Assembly (NCBI GenBank): GCA_900547805.1 | Contig: URIE01000014.1 | Span: 1 to 23,326 of the forward strand | Source of the DNA: an uncultured Collinsella sp. | GTDB lineage: Bacteria > Actinomycetota > Coriobacteriia > Coriobacteriales > Coriobacteriaceae | Direction of reading: 5' to 3' | Length of the DNA stretch: 23,326 nt | Part shown: positions 1-7,069 of the stretch, one piece after another | Numbering within the stretch: position 1 is the first letter of the stretch | How the letters are laid out: every line of letters starts with the position of its first letter | Made by a program: the position numbers and the translations under genes | The notes under the pieces: generated by a model | Databases searched by the model: none | The model's input: only the letters and a program-made list of their open reading frames with translations | Told to the model about the DNA's origin: nothing

Positions 1-1087
1 CGTCATTTGAGACGCCGCCGATAAAGACGGACGGATCGAACTTGGGCTCGCTCGCCATGCCCAGGATCTCACCATTGTTGGGATCGAGACACACCACAGC
101 GCCGTTGCCGGCATTGCTGTAGCCAGTGGTCTTGGCAAGCTCGATAGCGCTCGCCAGCGCCGTCTCGCAGGCCTGCTGGATCTTAAGGTCGAGCGTGAGC
201 TTAATGTCGGAGCCGGCCTTGGCGGGCACGGCGCCGGCCTGACCGGTCACATTGCCCGAGGCATCGACCTTGACGGTCTGCTCGCCACGAATACCCTGCA
301 GCAGGTTTTCATAGTAGCTCTCAACGCCCGCCTGCCCCACGATATCGCCCGACTGGTACGTAATCTTGCCAGCAGAAGCATCATCATCGCCAGAGGTTTT
401 CTTATTCTGGGCCTCGAGCTGCTCGGAGGTGATGGTGCCGGTATAGCCCAAGATATGGCATGCAGTCTCACCGTACGGGTACTGGCGCTCGGTACGCTCG
501 GCAATCTTGACGCCCGGGAACTCGCCGGCGTGCTCCTTGATATAGGCAACCGTGGAGCGGCGCACGTCCGTCGCGATGGTGTGCAGACTCTGGGCGCCCT
601 CGGAGTTGTCCTGGATATTGCGCAGAACCGCCACGTAGGGCATACCGAGCACATTGGCAAGATGGCGAACCAGAACCTCATCCTCGGCAAGGTCGCGGTA
701 GGCCACGACAGCAAGTGAGGGACGGTTCTGGACAAGTGCCACGCCATTGCGGTCGAGGATGCGGCCGCGCACAGCAGGTGTGGTAACAGTGCGCGTCTGA
801 TTACTATTAGCCTGCTTTTCGTAATAGTCCGACGAGACCATCTGCATGCCCCACAGCTTGACGGCAAGCGCCGCGAACATCGCCCCCACACCCGTGGTGA
901 GGATGGAGAAGCGGCCCTTAAAGGCGGTCGCCGCGGTATTGCCCTCGCCCTCGGTGGCGCGCGGGGCCGTTCCATGCTGCGTATCGTAGGTAAAACGGGA
1001 ATCACCGCGACGCATGATGACCAGCGCGACCACGATGGCCACAACCAGCACGATACCGGCAATAATAACCGTCATCTGGGAAGACAT
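1..1087 (-). CDS. mrdA: Penicillin-binding protein 2 (MrdA/PBP2), N-terminal part, cut by window edge
   Basis: Class B penicillin-binding protein, the transpeptidase of lateral wall growth acting outside the membrane with RodA and MreBCD. 362 codons are visible. Residues about 104-120 carry the dimerisation-domain signature RGRILDRNG, and residues about 329-345 (VVCLDPNNGEILGMAS) begin the transpeptidase domain; its catalytic SxxK, SxN and KTG motifs lie beyond the window. Two hydrophobic segments are present, residues about 6-25 and 62-82, with an Arg-containing loop between them; PBP2 proteins usually have one. The ATG at 1087 has GGGAGG seven bases upstream and lies 13 bases after the mreD stop, so translation is probably coupled. 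Order after mreBCD is the classical one. Identity as PBP2 rather than another class B PBP rests largely on this context. Confidence 0.9.
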   Translation of the reverse strand, partial: MSSQMTVIIAGIVLVVAIVVALVIMRRGDSRFTYDTQHGTAPRATEGEGNTAATAFKGRFSILTTGVGAMFAALAVKLWGMQMVSSDYYEKQANSNQTRTVTTPAVRGRILDRNGVALVQNRPSLAVVAYRDLAEDEVLVRHLANVLGMPYVAVLRNIQDNSEGAQSLHTIATDVRRSTVAYIKEHAGEFPGVKIAERTERQYPYGETACHILGYTGTITSEQLEAQNKKTSGDDDASAGKITYQSGDIVGQAGVESYYENLLQGIRGEQTVKVDASGNVTGQAGAVPAKAGSDIKLTLDLKIQQACETALASAIELAKTTGYSNAGNGAVVCLDPNNGEILGMASEPKFDPSVFIGGVSND

Positions 1088-1100
1088 CTACAGGCCTCCC

Positions 1101-1667
1101 CTATTTGAGCTTACGGGTCTTGGGCTTAAAGCGCATGCCCGTCTGGCGTCCGCCACGTGCGGAGAATCCATAACCGGACTGCGGCACGACGCCGGACATC
1201 AAAAACGGAATGGCAACCAGACCCGTCAGGATCGAAGACGGCAGCGCATGGCCGAAGATCGCCACGACAAAGCTCGTCTCCAAACCCATAAACAGCAAGA
1301 TGATGCTGTAGATCACATTTATGACGAGCGCGAAGGCGCCCACAGTGATGCCGCGCGCACTCGGGGTACCGCCCGTCTGACCGGCGGCGCTATGCACCAG
1401 GGCAAAAGAACCCACGGTCAGCAGGAGCGACATAACGCCCACCGGCACGGCAGCGGAAAGGTCATAGAACAAGCCGCTGCAAAAACCGCACACGACGGCA
1501 CGGTTCGGGTCGCCCGAGAACACGCTTAGGCACACCAGGATAATCATAAAGTTGACGCGACCGCCCGCAATGGAGATCTGCGGTGCCAGGCCTGCCTGCA
1601 GCAGCACGCACACGATGGCGGCGATTACAAACGTGCGGGAGCTCATCCCCTGCTCATGTAGATCCAT
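1101..1667 (-). CDS. mreD: Rod shape-determining protein MreD
   Basis: Small integral membrane protein of the elongasome, expected to bridge MreC with RodA/PBP2. It is mostly hydrophobic, with about five membrane segments and a basic C-terminus ending KPKTRKLK, a size (188-190 residues) usual for MreD. Sequence conservation in this family is low, so the call relies on the position between mreC and mrdA as well as the topology. Two starts are possible: ATG at 1673 and ATG at 1667. The run of G bases that overlaps the mreC stop ends one base before the first ATG but seven bases before the second, so 1667 was chosen. The start lies within about a dozen bases of the mreC stop, implying translational coupling. 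Confidence 0.85.
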   Translation of the reverse strand: MDLHEQGMSSRTFVIAAIVCVLLQAGLAPQISIAGGRVNFMIILVCLSVFSGDPNRAVVCGFCSGLFYDLSAAVPVGVMSLLLTVGSFALVHSAAGQTGGTPSARGITVGAFALVINVIYSIILLFMGLETSFVVAIFGHALPSSILTGLVAIPFLMSGVVPQSGYGFSARGGRQTGMRFKPKTRKLK

Positions 1668-1678
1668 GGACATGCCCC

Positions 1679-2677
1679 CTATTCGCTCGAGCCGGAATCG
1701 GTCGTCTCGGACGTGTCGGAACTGTCATCCGGGCTCTCGTCCTTCGTCTTGGTCGCAGCATCGCGCGACGTTCCCTGCGGCGTGCTGTTGGCCGTGTTCA
1801 CGTCCTCATCCGAGGCCGACTGTTCGTCGGTCAGCGAGGTAATGACCAGCACTTCCTCGTTGTTCTCGGCCGTGGTCTGAGCGCGCACCACAATGGTGTA
1901 GTACACGTCGTTTGCCGATTTCTCAACCGACGAGACGGTGCCGAGCGGAAGGCCCTTGGGGAACACGCCGCCAATGCCCGAGGTCACGATGATGTCGCCA
2001 ACCTTAACATCGGAGTCGACGCTCACGTACTCAAGACGCAGCGTGCCGTCAGCCTGACCCTGCAGCATGCCCTGGGCGCGCGTGTCCTGCACCATAGCGG
2101 ACACGCCCGAGTTCTCGTCGCCAATCAGGCGCACGGTGGACGTCTTGGCCGAGACCTCGATAATCTGGCCTATGACACCGGCAGAACTCGTCACGGGCAT
2201 GTTGATGGAAAGCCCGTCGGCAGAACCCTTATCGATGGTGACCGTTGAGGTCCAGGCATCGCCCGAGGCGCCAACGATACGGGCCGCGGTCGACTTGAGG
2301 TTGTAGGTGGACTGCAAACCGACCAAACCCTCCAAGCGCTCGGCGGTCTTCTGGGCCTCGGAAAGCTCAGCGACCTTTGAGGTCAGGTCCTCGTTTTGCT
2401 TTTTGAGCTCGTCGAGCGTCTCCTGAGACGCCGTAAGGTTGGAGAACACGTTGCCGATTGCATTGAACGGCGCGGCCACGGCCGAGCCCACAAAGCGCAC
2501 CGGCGAGGTAATCGTCGTTACGCCCGAACGCACGGCATGAATCGGTCCTGCCTCGCCCTCGCGGATGTAAAACGTGAGCAGCAACACCGAAATCAGGCTG
2601 AAAACAATCAACGGGCGCATACCCGTTGATTGTCGCTTGGTATTCAGATTTGTGGAGAAACCCGAAGATCGTGCCAA
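1679..2677 (-). CDS. mreC: Rod shape-determining protein MreC
   Basis: Elongasome scaffold anchored in the membrane with its bulk outside. Of 332 residues, 21-37 form the single N-terminal membrane helix, about 82-118 a coiled coil (ETLDELKKQNEDLTSKVAEL), and about 128-280 the MreC beta-barrel domain with the family pattern VGDIIVTSGIGGVFPKGLPLG. Residues 283-332 are a low-complexity acidic Ser/Thr/Asp tail, not part of the conserved fold. The start is TTG at 2677, supported by AGGTGG at 2685-2690 seven bases upstream; no in-frame ATG sits at a good distance from that site. The gene begins 21 bases after the mreB stop and runs almost directly into mreD, so it is part of the mreBCD-mrdA unit. 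Confidence 0.95.
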   Translation of the reverse strand: MARSSGFSTNLNTKRQSTGMRPLIVFSLISVLLLTFYIREGEAGPIHAVRSGVTTITSPVRFVGSAVAAPFNAIGNVFSNLTASQETLDELKKQNEDLTSKVAELSEAQKTAERLEGLVGLQSTYNLKSTAARIVGASGDAWTSTVTIDKGSADGLSINMPVTSSAGVIGQIIEVSAKTSTVRLIGDENSGVSAMVQDTRAQGMLQGQADGTLRLEYVSVDSDVKVGDIIVTSGIGGVFPKGLPLGTVSSVEKSANDVYYTIVVRAQTTAENNEEVLVITSLTDEQSASDEDVNTANSTPQGTSRDAATKTKDESPDDSSDTSETTDSGSSE

Positions 2678-2698
2678 ATGGAATCCACCTTTTGGAAA

Positions 2699-3742
2699 TT
2701 AAGCATTGGTCTGGACGAAGCCGCCATCAAACGCATTGGCCTCGAGCACGCGGGCACAGCCGTTAACGACGTTATCGAGCGCCGTGGGGCTAACATTGAC
2801 CGAAACGCCGGTCTCATCGCGCAGGCGCACGTCGAGACCGCGCAGCAGCGCGCCGCCACCGGTCAGCAAAATGCCGTAGTACATAAGGTCCGAGGCGAGA
2901 TCGGGAGGCGTAGCGTCGAGTGCGTCCTTGACGGCTTTGGCCATCTCGTCGAGCGGCTTGTTGAGCGCGCGACGGATCTCCTCGCTCTCGATGCGCACGG
3001 TCTTGGGCAGACCCGTGATCACGTCACGGCCATTGACCTCGACGTCGAGCTCGTCCTTGAGCGGCACGGCGGAGCCGACCTTGATCTTGATGTCCTCTGC
3101 CGTACGCTCGCCGATGGCCAGGTTGTAGGCATCGCGAACGTGCGTGAGGATGGCCTGATCGAACTCGTCGCCGGCAATACGGATGGACTGCGAGACGACG
3201 ATGCCGCCCATAGCGATAACGGCAACCTCGGTGGTACCGCCACCGATGTCGATGACCATGGAACCGGTGGGTTCCTCGACGGGCAGGTCGGCGCCGATAG
3301 CGGCAGCCATGGGCTCCTCGATCAGGTAGGCCTGGCGAGCGCCGGCCTGGATCGTAGCCTCAAAGACGGCACGCTTCTCGACCGACGTGACGCCGGAAGG
3401 AACGCAGACGACAACGCGCGGACGCGGGGTCCACGGATAGCGCTTCTCGGACGCCTTGTCGATAAAGTAGCGAAGCATGGCCTCGGTAACATCGAAGTCG
3501 GCGATGACGCCGTCCTTAAGGGGACGAACGGCCACGATGTTGCCGGGCGTACGACCGAGCATGCGCTTGGCCTCGATGCCGACCGCCAGGATGCGCTCGT
3601 CGTTCTTGTCGATGGCGACGACGGAGGGCTCACGAATGACGATGCCCTTGCCGCGCACGGAGACAAGCGTATTTGCGGTGCCGAGGTCGATGGCAAGATC
3701 GCCCGCATAGCTACCGAAGAACATATCCATCAAAGAAAACAA
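2699..3742 (-). CDS. mreB: Rod shape-determining protein MreB (actin-like)
   Basis: Bacterial actin homologue that forms membrane-bound filaments guiding wall synthesis. 347 residues, the usual length. The actin-fold nucleotide motifs are all present: phosphate 1 DLGTANT (19-25), EEPMAAAIG (142-150), phosphate 2 DIGGGTTE (165-172), and the adenosine-binding LLTGGGALLRGL (292-303). The first 12 residues (MFSLMDMFFGSY) are hydrophobic and may act as a membrane-binding segment. The start is TTG at 3742 with AGGAG at 3748-3752, five bases away; the in-frame ATG codons at 3730 and 3724 are 17 or more bases from any ribosome site and fit less well. First gene of the mreBCD-mrdA group, separated from the upstream TPR gene by 115 bases with a hairpin. 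Confidence 0.97.
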   Translation of the reverse strand: MFSLMDMFFGSYAGDLAIDLGTANTLVSVRGKGIVIREPSVVAIDKNDERILAVGIEAKRMLGRTPGNIVAVRPLKDGVIADFDVTEAMLRYFIDKASEKRYPWTPRPRVVVCVPSGVTSVEKRAVFEATIQAGARQAYLIEEPMAAAIGADLPVEEPTGSMVIDIGGGTTEVAVIAMGGIVVSQSIRIAGDEFDQAILTHVRDAYNLAIGERTAEDIKIKVGSAVPLKDELDVEVNGRDVITGLPKTVRIESEEIRRALNKPLDEMAKAVKDALDATPPDLASDLMYYGILLTGGGALLRGLDVRLRDETGVSVNVSPTALDNVVNGCARVLEANAFDGGFVQTNA

Positions 3743-3787
3743 CGCAACTCCTGATGTGTTGGATGATTGCTGGAAAACTACTAGCTC

Positions 3788-3793
3788 ATCATA
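3788..3793 (-). promoter_or_regulatory. Possible -10 element for mreB
   Basis: TATGAT on the minus strand, about 45 bases before the mreB start codon and just after the hairpin at 3803-3835. No good -35 hexamer is seen at 16-18 bases upstream, where the hairpin lies. It could let mreB be transcribed separately from the TPR gene. Weak evidence. Confidence 0.3.
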
Positions 3794-3802
3794 CTAGCGC
3801 AA

Positions 3803-3835
3803 GCCCGGCACCTCACTTGCGGTGAAGCGCCGGGC
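3803..3835 (-). terminator. Hairpin between the TPR gene and mreB (terminator or attenuator)
   Basis: A 14-base-pair stem with two or three G-T wobbles and a five-base loop (GCCCGGCGCTTCAC, loop CGCAA, GTGAGGTGCCGGGC on the minus strand). It lies 22 bases after the TPR stop codon. Only two T bases follow, so as an intrinsic terminator it would be weak; it may lower read-through from the TPR gene into mreB or protect the mRNA end. Confidence 0.5.
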
Positions 3836-3857
3836 AAAGCTAAATCCCATAAGGTCA

Positions 3858-5162
3858 CTACTGGTTGTCAGCAGCCGAGAAATCCATATCGAGCGAGGAA
3901 ACGGCCCAGCCGATATGGTTGTCGGAGCGCACGAATTTGACGGTGTACTCCTGCTCGCCGCCCTTGGACAGCGATGCCTTCACCTTAGCGGTCGTCTCGG
4001 TCATGGACTGATCCATGCCCTCGACGGACACGGTGGCACCCTGCGGAATCGAGGAGATGATCATCGACTTAGCGTCCTCGGACAGGCTCGATGCCAGGCA
4101 AGACTCGGCCTTTGCGGTGTCACCGTCGCCGGCAGCCTGGAACAGATCGGAAACGACAGACTCCTGAGACGGGAAGCCAAAGCCGCGCGTGTAGGCAAAG
4201 CCCAGACCGCCCGCGGCGATCAAAATGAGCAGAAGCAGCACGATGAAGACTTTGAGACCCGTGTGGCGATGGCGACGACGGACCTTGGCCTGCTTACGAT
4301 CCTGACGGTCCTGCTGGACCATCTCGGACTCGGACAGCGTAAAGAAGCCGGTGTCCGAGGGATCGGGCATAAACTGACCGGTCGCGCCCGTAGGATCGAG
4401 CGGATCGACGGCAGGAGCGTCCATCGCGGGCGCCGGAGCCGTGGCCATAGCCGTCTGGGCAGACAGCGCGGCAAGCGAATCGTGCACGCGGGCAAGCTCA
4501 TCGGCCTGCTCGGAAGTGAGCTGGTAGATGCCATCGGCAGTAGCGGCGTTAAAGGCGTCGAGCGCGTCGGAGGGACGGCCGGCGGCAGAAAGCGCCTGAC
4601 CCATGCCGGCGTTGAGCGCACGCGTGTCGTCGCGGGGGCCGGCAAAGTCGATAGCCGTGCGGTAGGTCTCCACGGCATCCGCCGGACGGCCGAGCTTAAT
4701 GAAGCAACGACCGAGCTCGCCGAGTGCGGCGGCAGGAGCCGGATTGGCGCCGTCGATGGCAGCCTGACGGAAGGCAGTACCCGCGTTGGCATAGTCGCCC
4801 GACTGGAACAGCGCGTTACCCAGGCCCAGATAGGCCTTGAACGGCGTGGCATAGGAAGCGTCCTGCGTAGCAGCAGAGAACGCCTGAGCGGCCGTCGTGT
4901 AGTCGCCCACGGCGGCGAGCGCCTTGCCGCGGTTGGTGAGCAGCGCGCCGCGCTTGCCATAGGTGCCGTCGTTGAGGGCGGCGGCGTAGGCCTCGGCGGC
5001 CTCGGCATACATGCCCAGGTGCATCAAGGCGTTGCCACGAAGGTGATCGGCCTCGCCCATAATCTCATCGGGAGTCTTTGCCGCCCCAAGCATCTGGGCT
5101 GCAGCGGAAAAATCACCCGCGCGGTAAGCGGCGCGGCCCTGTTGGATCAGCTGGCTATTCAA
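3858..5162 (-). CDS. TPR-repeat membrane protein of unknown function beside mreB
   Basis: 434 residues. The N-terminal 207 residues hold about six tetratricopeptide repeats (for example AYRAGDFSAAAQML at 12-25, ALAAVGDYTTAAQAF at 81-95, ALFQSGDYANAGTAF at 117-131). A Pro/Ala/Asp-rich linker follows, then a basic stretch RRRHRH (295-300) and one membrane helix (about 304-325). The basic flank predicts the repeats inside the cell and the C-terminal ~105 residues outside; that part is a small alpha/beta domain of the kind seen in DUF4878-like proteins, a tentative resemblance. TPR domains bind proteins, so a scaffold linking cytoplasmic partners to the wall is plausible given the mre neighbours, but this is inference. 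Start TTG at 5162 with AAGGGG six bases upstream. It begins 11 bases after the ppiB stop. Confidence 0.85.
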   Translation of the reverse strand: MNSQLIQQGRAAYRAGDFSAAAQMLGAAKTPDEIMGEADHLRGNALMHLGMYAEAAEAYAAALNDGTYGKRGALLTNRGKALAAVGDYTTAAQAFSAATQDASYATPFKAYLGLGNALFQSGDYANAGTAFRQAAIDGANPAPAAALGELGRCFIKLGRPADAVETYRTAIDFAGPRDDTRALNAGMGQALSAAGRPSDALDAFNAATADGIYQLTSEQADELARVHDSLAALSAQTAMATAPAPAMDAPAVDPLDPTGATGQFMPDPSDTGFFTLSESEMVQQDRQDRKQAKVRRRHRHTGLKVFIVLLLLILIAAGGLGFAYTRGFGFPSQESVVSDLFQAAGDGDTAKAESCLASSLSEDAKSMIISSIPQGATVSVEGMDQSMTETTAKVKASLSKGGEQEYTVKFVRSDNHIGWAVSSLDMDFSAADNQ

Positions 5163-5173
5163 GGAAATCCCCT

Positions 5174-5716
5174 TTACTCGTGAACGATCTCGACATGGAC
5201 GATCTCGTCGCCGGCACGCAGCTGCGAAATCACATCGAGACCCTCGACCGTGGTACCAAAGACGGTGTAACCGGAATCGAGGTTATGCTGGGCACCCAGG
5301 CAGAAGTAGAACTGCGAACCCGCGGAATCGGGGTCCATGGAGCGTGCCATGGCAAGGGCGCCATCGACATGGCTGTTGCGCGGATTGGTGGCAAACTCGC
5401 CCTTGATGCAGTAGCCGGGGCCACCGGTACCGGGCATGCCGTCGGGGCCCTCAAGACCGGCAGCGACGTCGGCGCCGGACATATCGCGGGTATTGGGGTC
5501 GCCGCCCTGGATGACAAAGCCGGGAACATAGCGATGGAACTTAAGGCCATCGTAGAAACCCATCGTGGAAAGCTCGCAGAAGTTCGCGACATGAATGGGA
5601 GCGCCCTCGCCGTCAAACTTGACCTTGATGGTACCCTTCGACGTCTCGATAACGGCGCACTCGTCGCCGGCAAGCTGATACTCGGGCGTGTAGAGCTCTT
5701 TCTTAAAACCAAACAT
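5174..5716 (-). CDS. ppiB: Cyclophilin-type peptidyl-prolyl cis-trans isomerase
   Basis: Catalyses cis-trans isomerisation of X-Pro bonds. 180 residues with the cyclophilin core: FHRYVPGFVIQGGDP (60-74, containing the catalytic Arg 62), GTGGPGYCIKGEF (96-108), SAGSQFYFCL (131-140) and LDSGYTVFG (146-154). The family's usual Trp that confers cyclosporin binding is not evident in the LDSGYTVFG region, as in many bacterial forms. No signal peptide or lipobox is present, so the protein is predicted to be cytoplasmic. ATG start with GGAAGG seven or eight bases upstream. A promoter lies 40-70 bases upstream, so ppiB and the TPR gene are probably co-transcribed. Confidence 0.95.
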   Translation of the reverse strand: MFGFKKELYTPEYQLAGDECAVIETSKGTIKVKFDGEGAPIHVANFCELSTMGFYDGLKFHRYVPGFVIQGGDPNTRDMSGADVAAGLEGPDGMPGTGGPGYCIKGEFATNPRNSHVDGALAMARSMDPDSAGSQFYFCLGAQHNLDSGYTVFGTTVEGLDVISQLRAGDEIVHVEIVHE

Positions 5717-5755
5717 GTGGTTCCTTCCTCGTGCGTTTAAAGCATATTTGTACGA

Positions 5756-5785
5756 ATTGTAGCAATAAGCATGGGCTTACATCAA
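5756..5785 (-). promoter_or_regulatory. ppiB: Sigma-70-type promoter of ppiB
   Basis: On the minus strand TTGATG (5780-5785) and TACAAT (5756-5761) are separated by 18 bases. The expected transcription start is near 5749, about 33 bases before the ppiB ATG. No operator-like repeat is seen next to it. Confidence 0.7.
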
Positions 5786-5823
5786 TTGCGCACGTAGGTT
5801 ATGCCGACTATGGCGAACTAATT

Positions 5824-6966
5824 TTAGGAACGCTGCTGCGGCTTCCAGGAACCCACATTGGCGTCGTACTGGTTCAGCGCGCTGTTGCCGCCCTGCGCGA
5901 TGGGCGCCAGGATCTCGCTTTGGTGGGAACTCATCGACTCGCCATCGGGAATGGCCAGCGAGATATCCCAGCTCTGGCAGATCACGTCGACACGCTCGTA
6001 CATCCACTCGGCAAGCTGCTTTAAGTGGGCGATGTCATCCGCATAGACCGTATCGTCCTGGTACTTAAGGTTGTTGAGCTCATCTTGCGTCTTTTTGATC
6101 TGGTCGCGCAGGGCGTAGGCACTCTGCGACAGCTCCTGACGGGTGGACAGCGGCGTTCGGAGATAACCGTTGTTAAAGGAATCGATGACCTCGCCGATCT
6201 GGTCCTCGTCACCGTAGGACACGATGGTCTGATACAGACCGTCGAGCCTGGTATAGAGCTGATCATCGGTCAGCACGGTTTCTTCCTGGACCACCTCGGC
6301 AGAATCGTCCTGCTTGGTATCGTCCTCAGTCGCCTCGCCCTTTTGGCGCGTGGGGAAGGTCGTCTGCGCGGCTTGGCCAAACTGGTCATAGAAGCCAGGC
6401 ATGACACCCATGGGATCGGTCGTCACGAACCAATAGGCACCACCGCACACAAAGGCAAGGATCGCGATGACGATGAGCGGCTTAGGGATATGACGCTTGT
6501 GCTTGTGATAAGCGTCCTCGTCGGGATGCACTTTGCGCTTGGATTTTTGAGCATCGTCATGCAGGGAAACGGGCGTGGGAATATCGACCTTGGGGATACC
6601 GAAATCCTTATCGAAAGCCGGCAGCACACAGGTCTCATTGGGGTCGGCGGCGTCCGAAAGCACCGCAGCGGCAGAGGCGGGCGCATGAGGCACCTCGGTA
6701 TCGATCTGCTCTTGCGTTAGGCGCGGAAAACCCGCCGTGCGGCCCGCAGCCAAGTCGGATGCGGCCGCGTCCTCGGAGAGGATACCCGGAGCGGGGCGTC
6801 CGCATTTGGGGCACGTACGATCATGCGGAGAAAGACGGGCACCGCAGCCCTCACAGAACACGAACTCGGTGTGCTCGGGACCATCGCCCGGACCCACATA
6901 GGCGTTGCAGTAGGGGCAGAACGAGGCGCCGTCCTCGATAGTCTTAAGGCAATGCGGGCAGATCAC
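5824..6966 (-). CDS. Double zinc-ribbon membrane protein of unknown function
   Basis: 380 residues from a GTG start at 6966. The N-terminus carries two zinc-ribbon knuckle pairs: Cys 3/6 with Cys 17/20 (CPHC and CPYC) and Cys 38/41 with Cys 52/55 (CEGC and CPKC). A Pro/Ala/Asp-rich linker leads to a basic stretch (KHKRH) and one membrane helix at about 162-182, after which 200 residues are predicted to lie outside the cell; residues about 280-325 are helical and could be coiled coil. AGAGG at 6972-6976 sits five bases before this GTG, and the reading then opens MICPHC, typical for this kind of protein; the open frame extends ten codons further to a TTG at 6996 without a ribosome site. Same architecture (cytoplasmic domain, basic flank, one helix, outer domain) as the TPR protein two genes downstream. 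Function unknown. Confidence 0.85.
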   Translation of the reverse strand: MICPHCLKTIEDGASFCPYCNAYVGPGDGPEHTEFVFCEGCGARLSPHDRTCPKCGRPAPGILSEDAAASDLAAGRTAGFPRLTQEQIDTEVPHAPASAAAVLSDAADPNETCVLPAFDKDFGIPKVDIPTPVSLHDDAQKSKRKVHPDEDAYHKHKRHIPKPLIVIAILAFVCGGAYWFVTTDPMGVMPGFYDQFGQAAQTTFPTRQKGEATEDDTKQDDSAEVVQEETVLTDDQLYTRLDGLYQTIVSYGDEDQIGEVIDSFNNGYLRTPLSTRQELSQSAYALRDQIKKTQDELNNLKYQDDTVYADDIAHLKQLAEWMYERVDVICQSWDISLAIPDGESMSSHQSEILAPIAQGGNSALNQYDANVGSWKPQQRS

Positions 6967-7011
6967 GGCATCCTCTTTTCGAAGCAATTCAAACAATCGA
7001 GGTTAGAGCAT

Positions 7012-7059
7012 AACATCGCCACGGCCCCACAGGAACAAGGCACCAATTCAACATCGCCA
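7012..7059. repeat. Ten-base direct repeat before the zinc-ribbon gene
   Basis: AACATCGCCA occurs at 7012-7021 and again at 7050-7059 (38 bases start to start) in the short gap between the ATPase stop and the zinc-ribbon gene. The left copy lies next to a TATGCT (minus strand, about 7008-7013) that could serve as a -10. Whether this is a binding site or chance is not clear; no good -35 was found. Confidence 0.35.
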
Positions 7060-7069
7060 GGACGCGTAG

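Noticed and set aside
2630..3754. A 374-codon plus-strand frame opposite mreB
   Set aside because: MreB motifs on the minus strand are complete, and the antisense product looks like random GC-rich sequence.
3822..5183. A 453-codon plus-strand frame opposite the TPR gene
   Set aside because: It crosses the hairpin at 3803-3835 and mirrors the repeats of the TPR protein; no ribosome site or known motif.
6967..6996. A ten-codon upstream extension of the zinc-ribbon gene from TTG 6996
   Set aside because: No ribosome site precedes it, while AGAGG is at ideal distance from GTG 6966.
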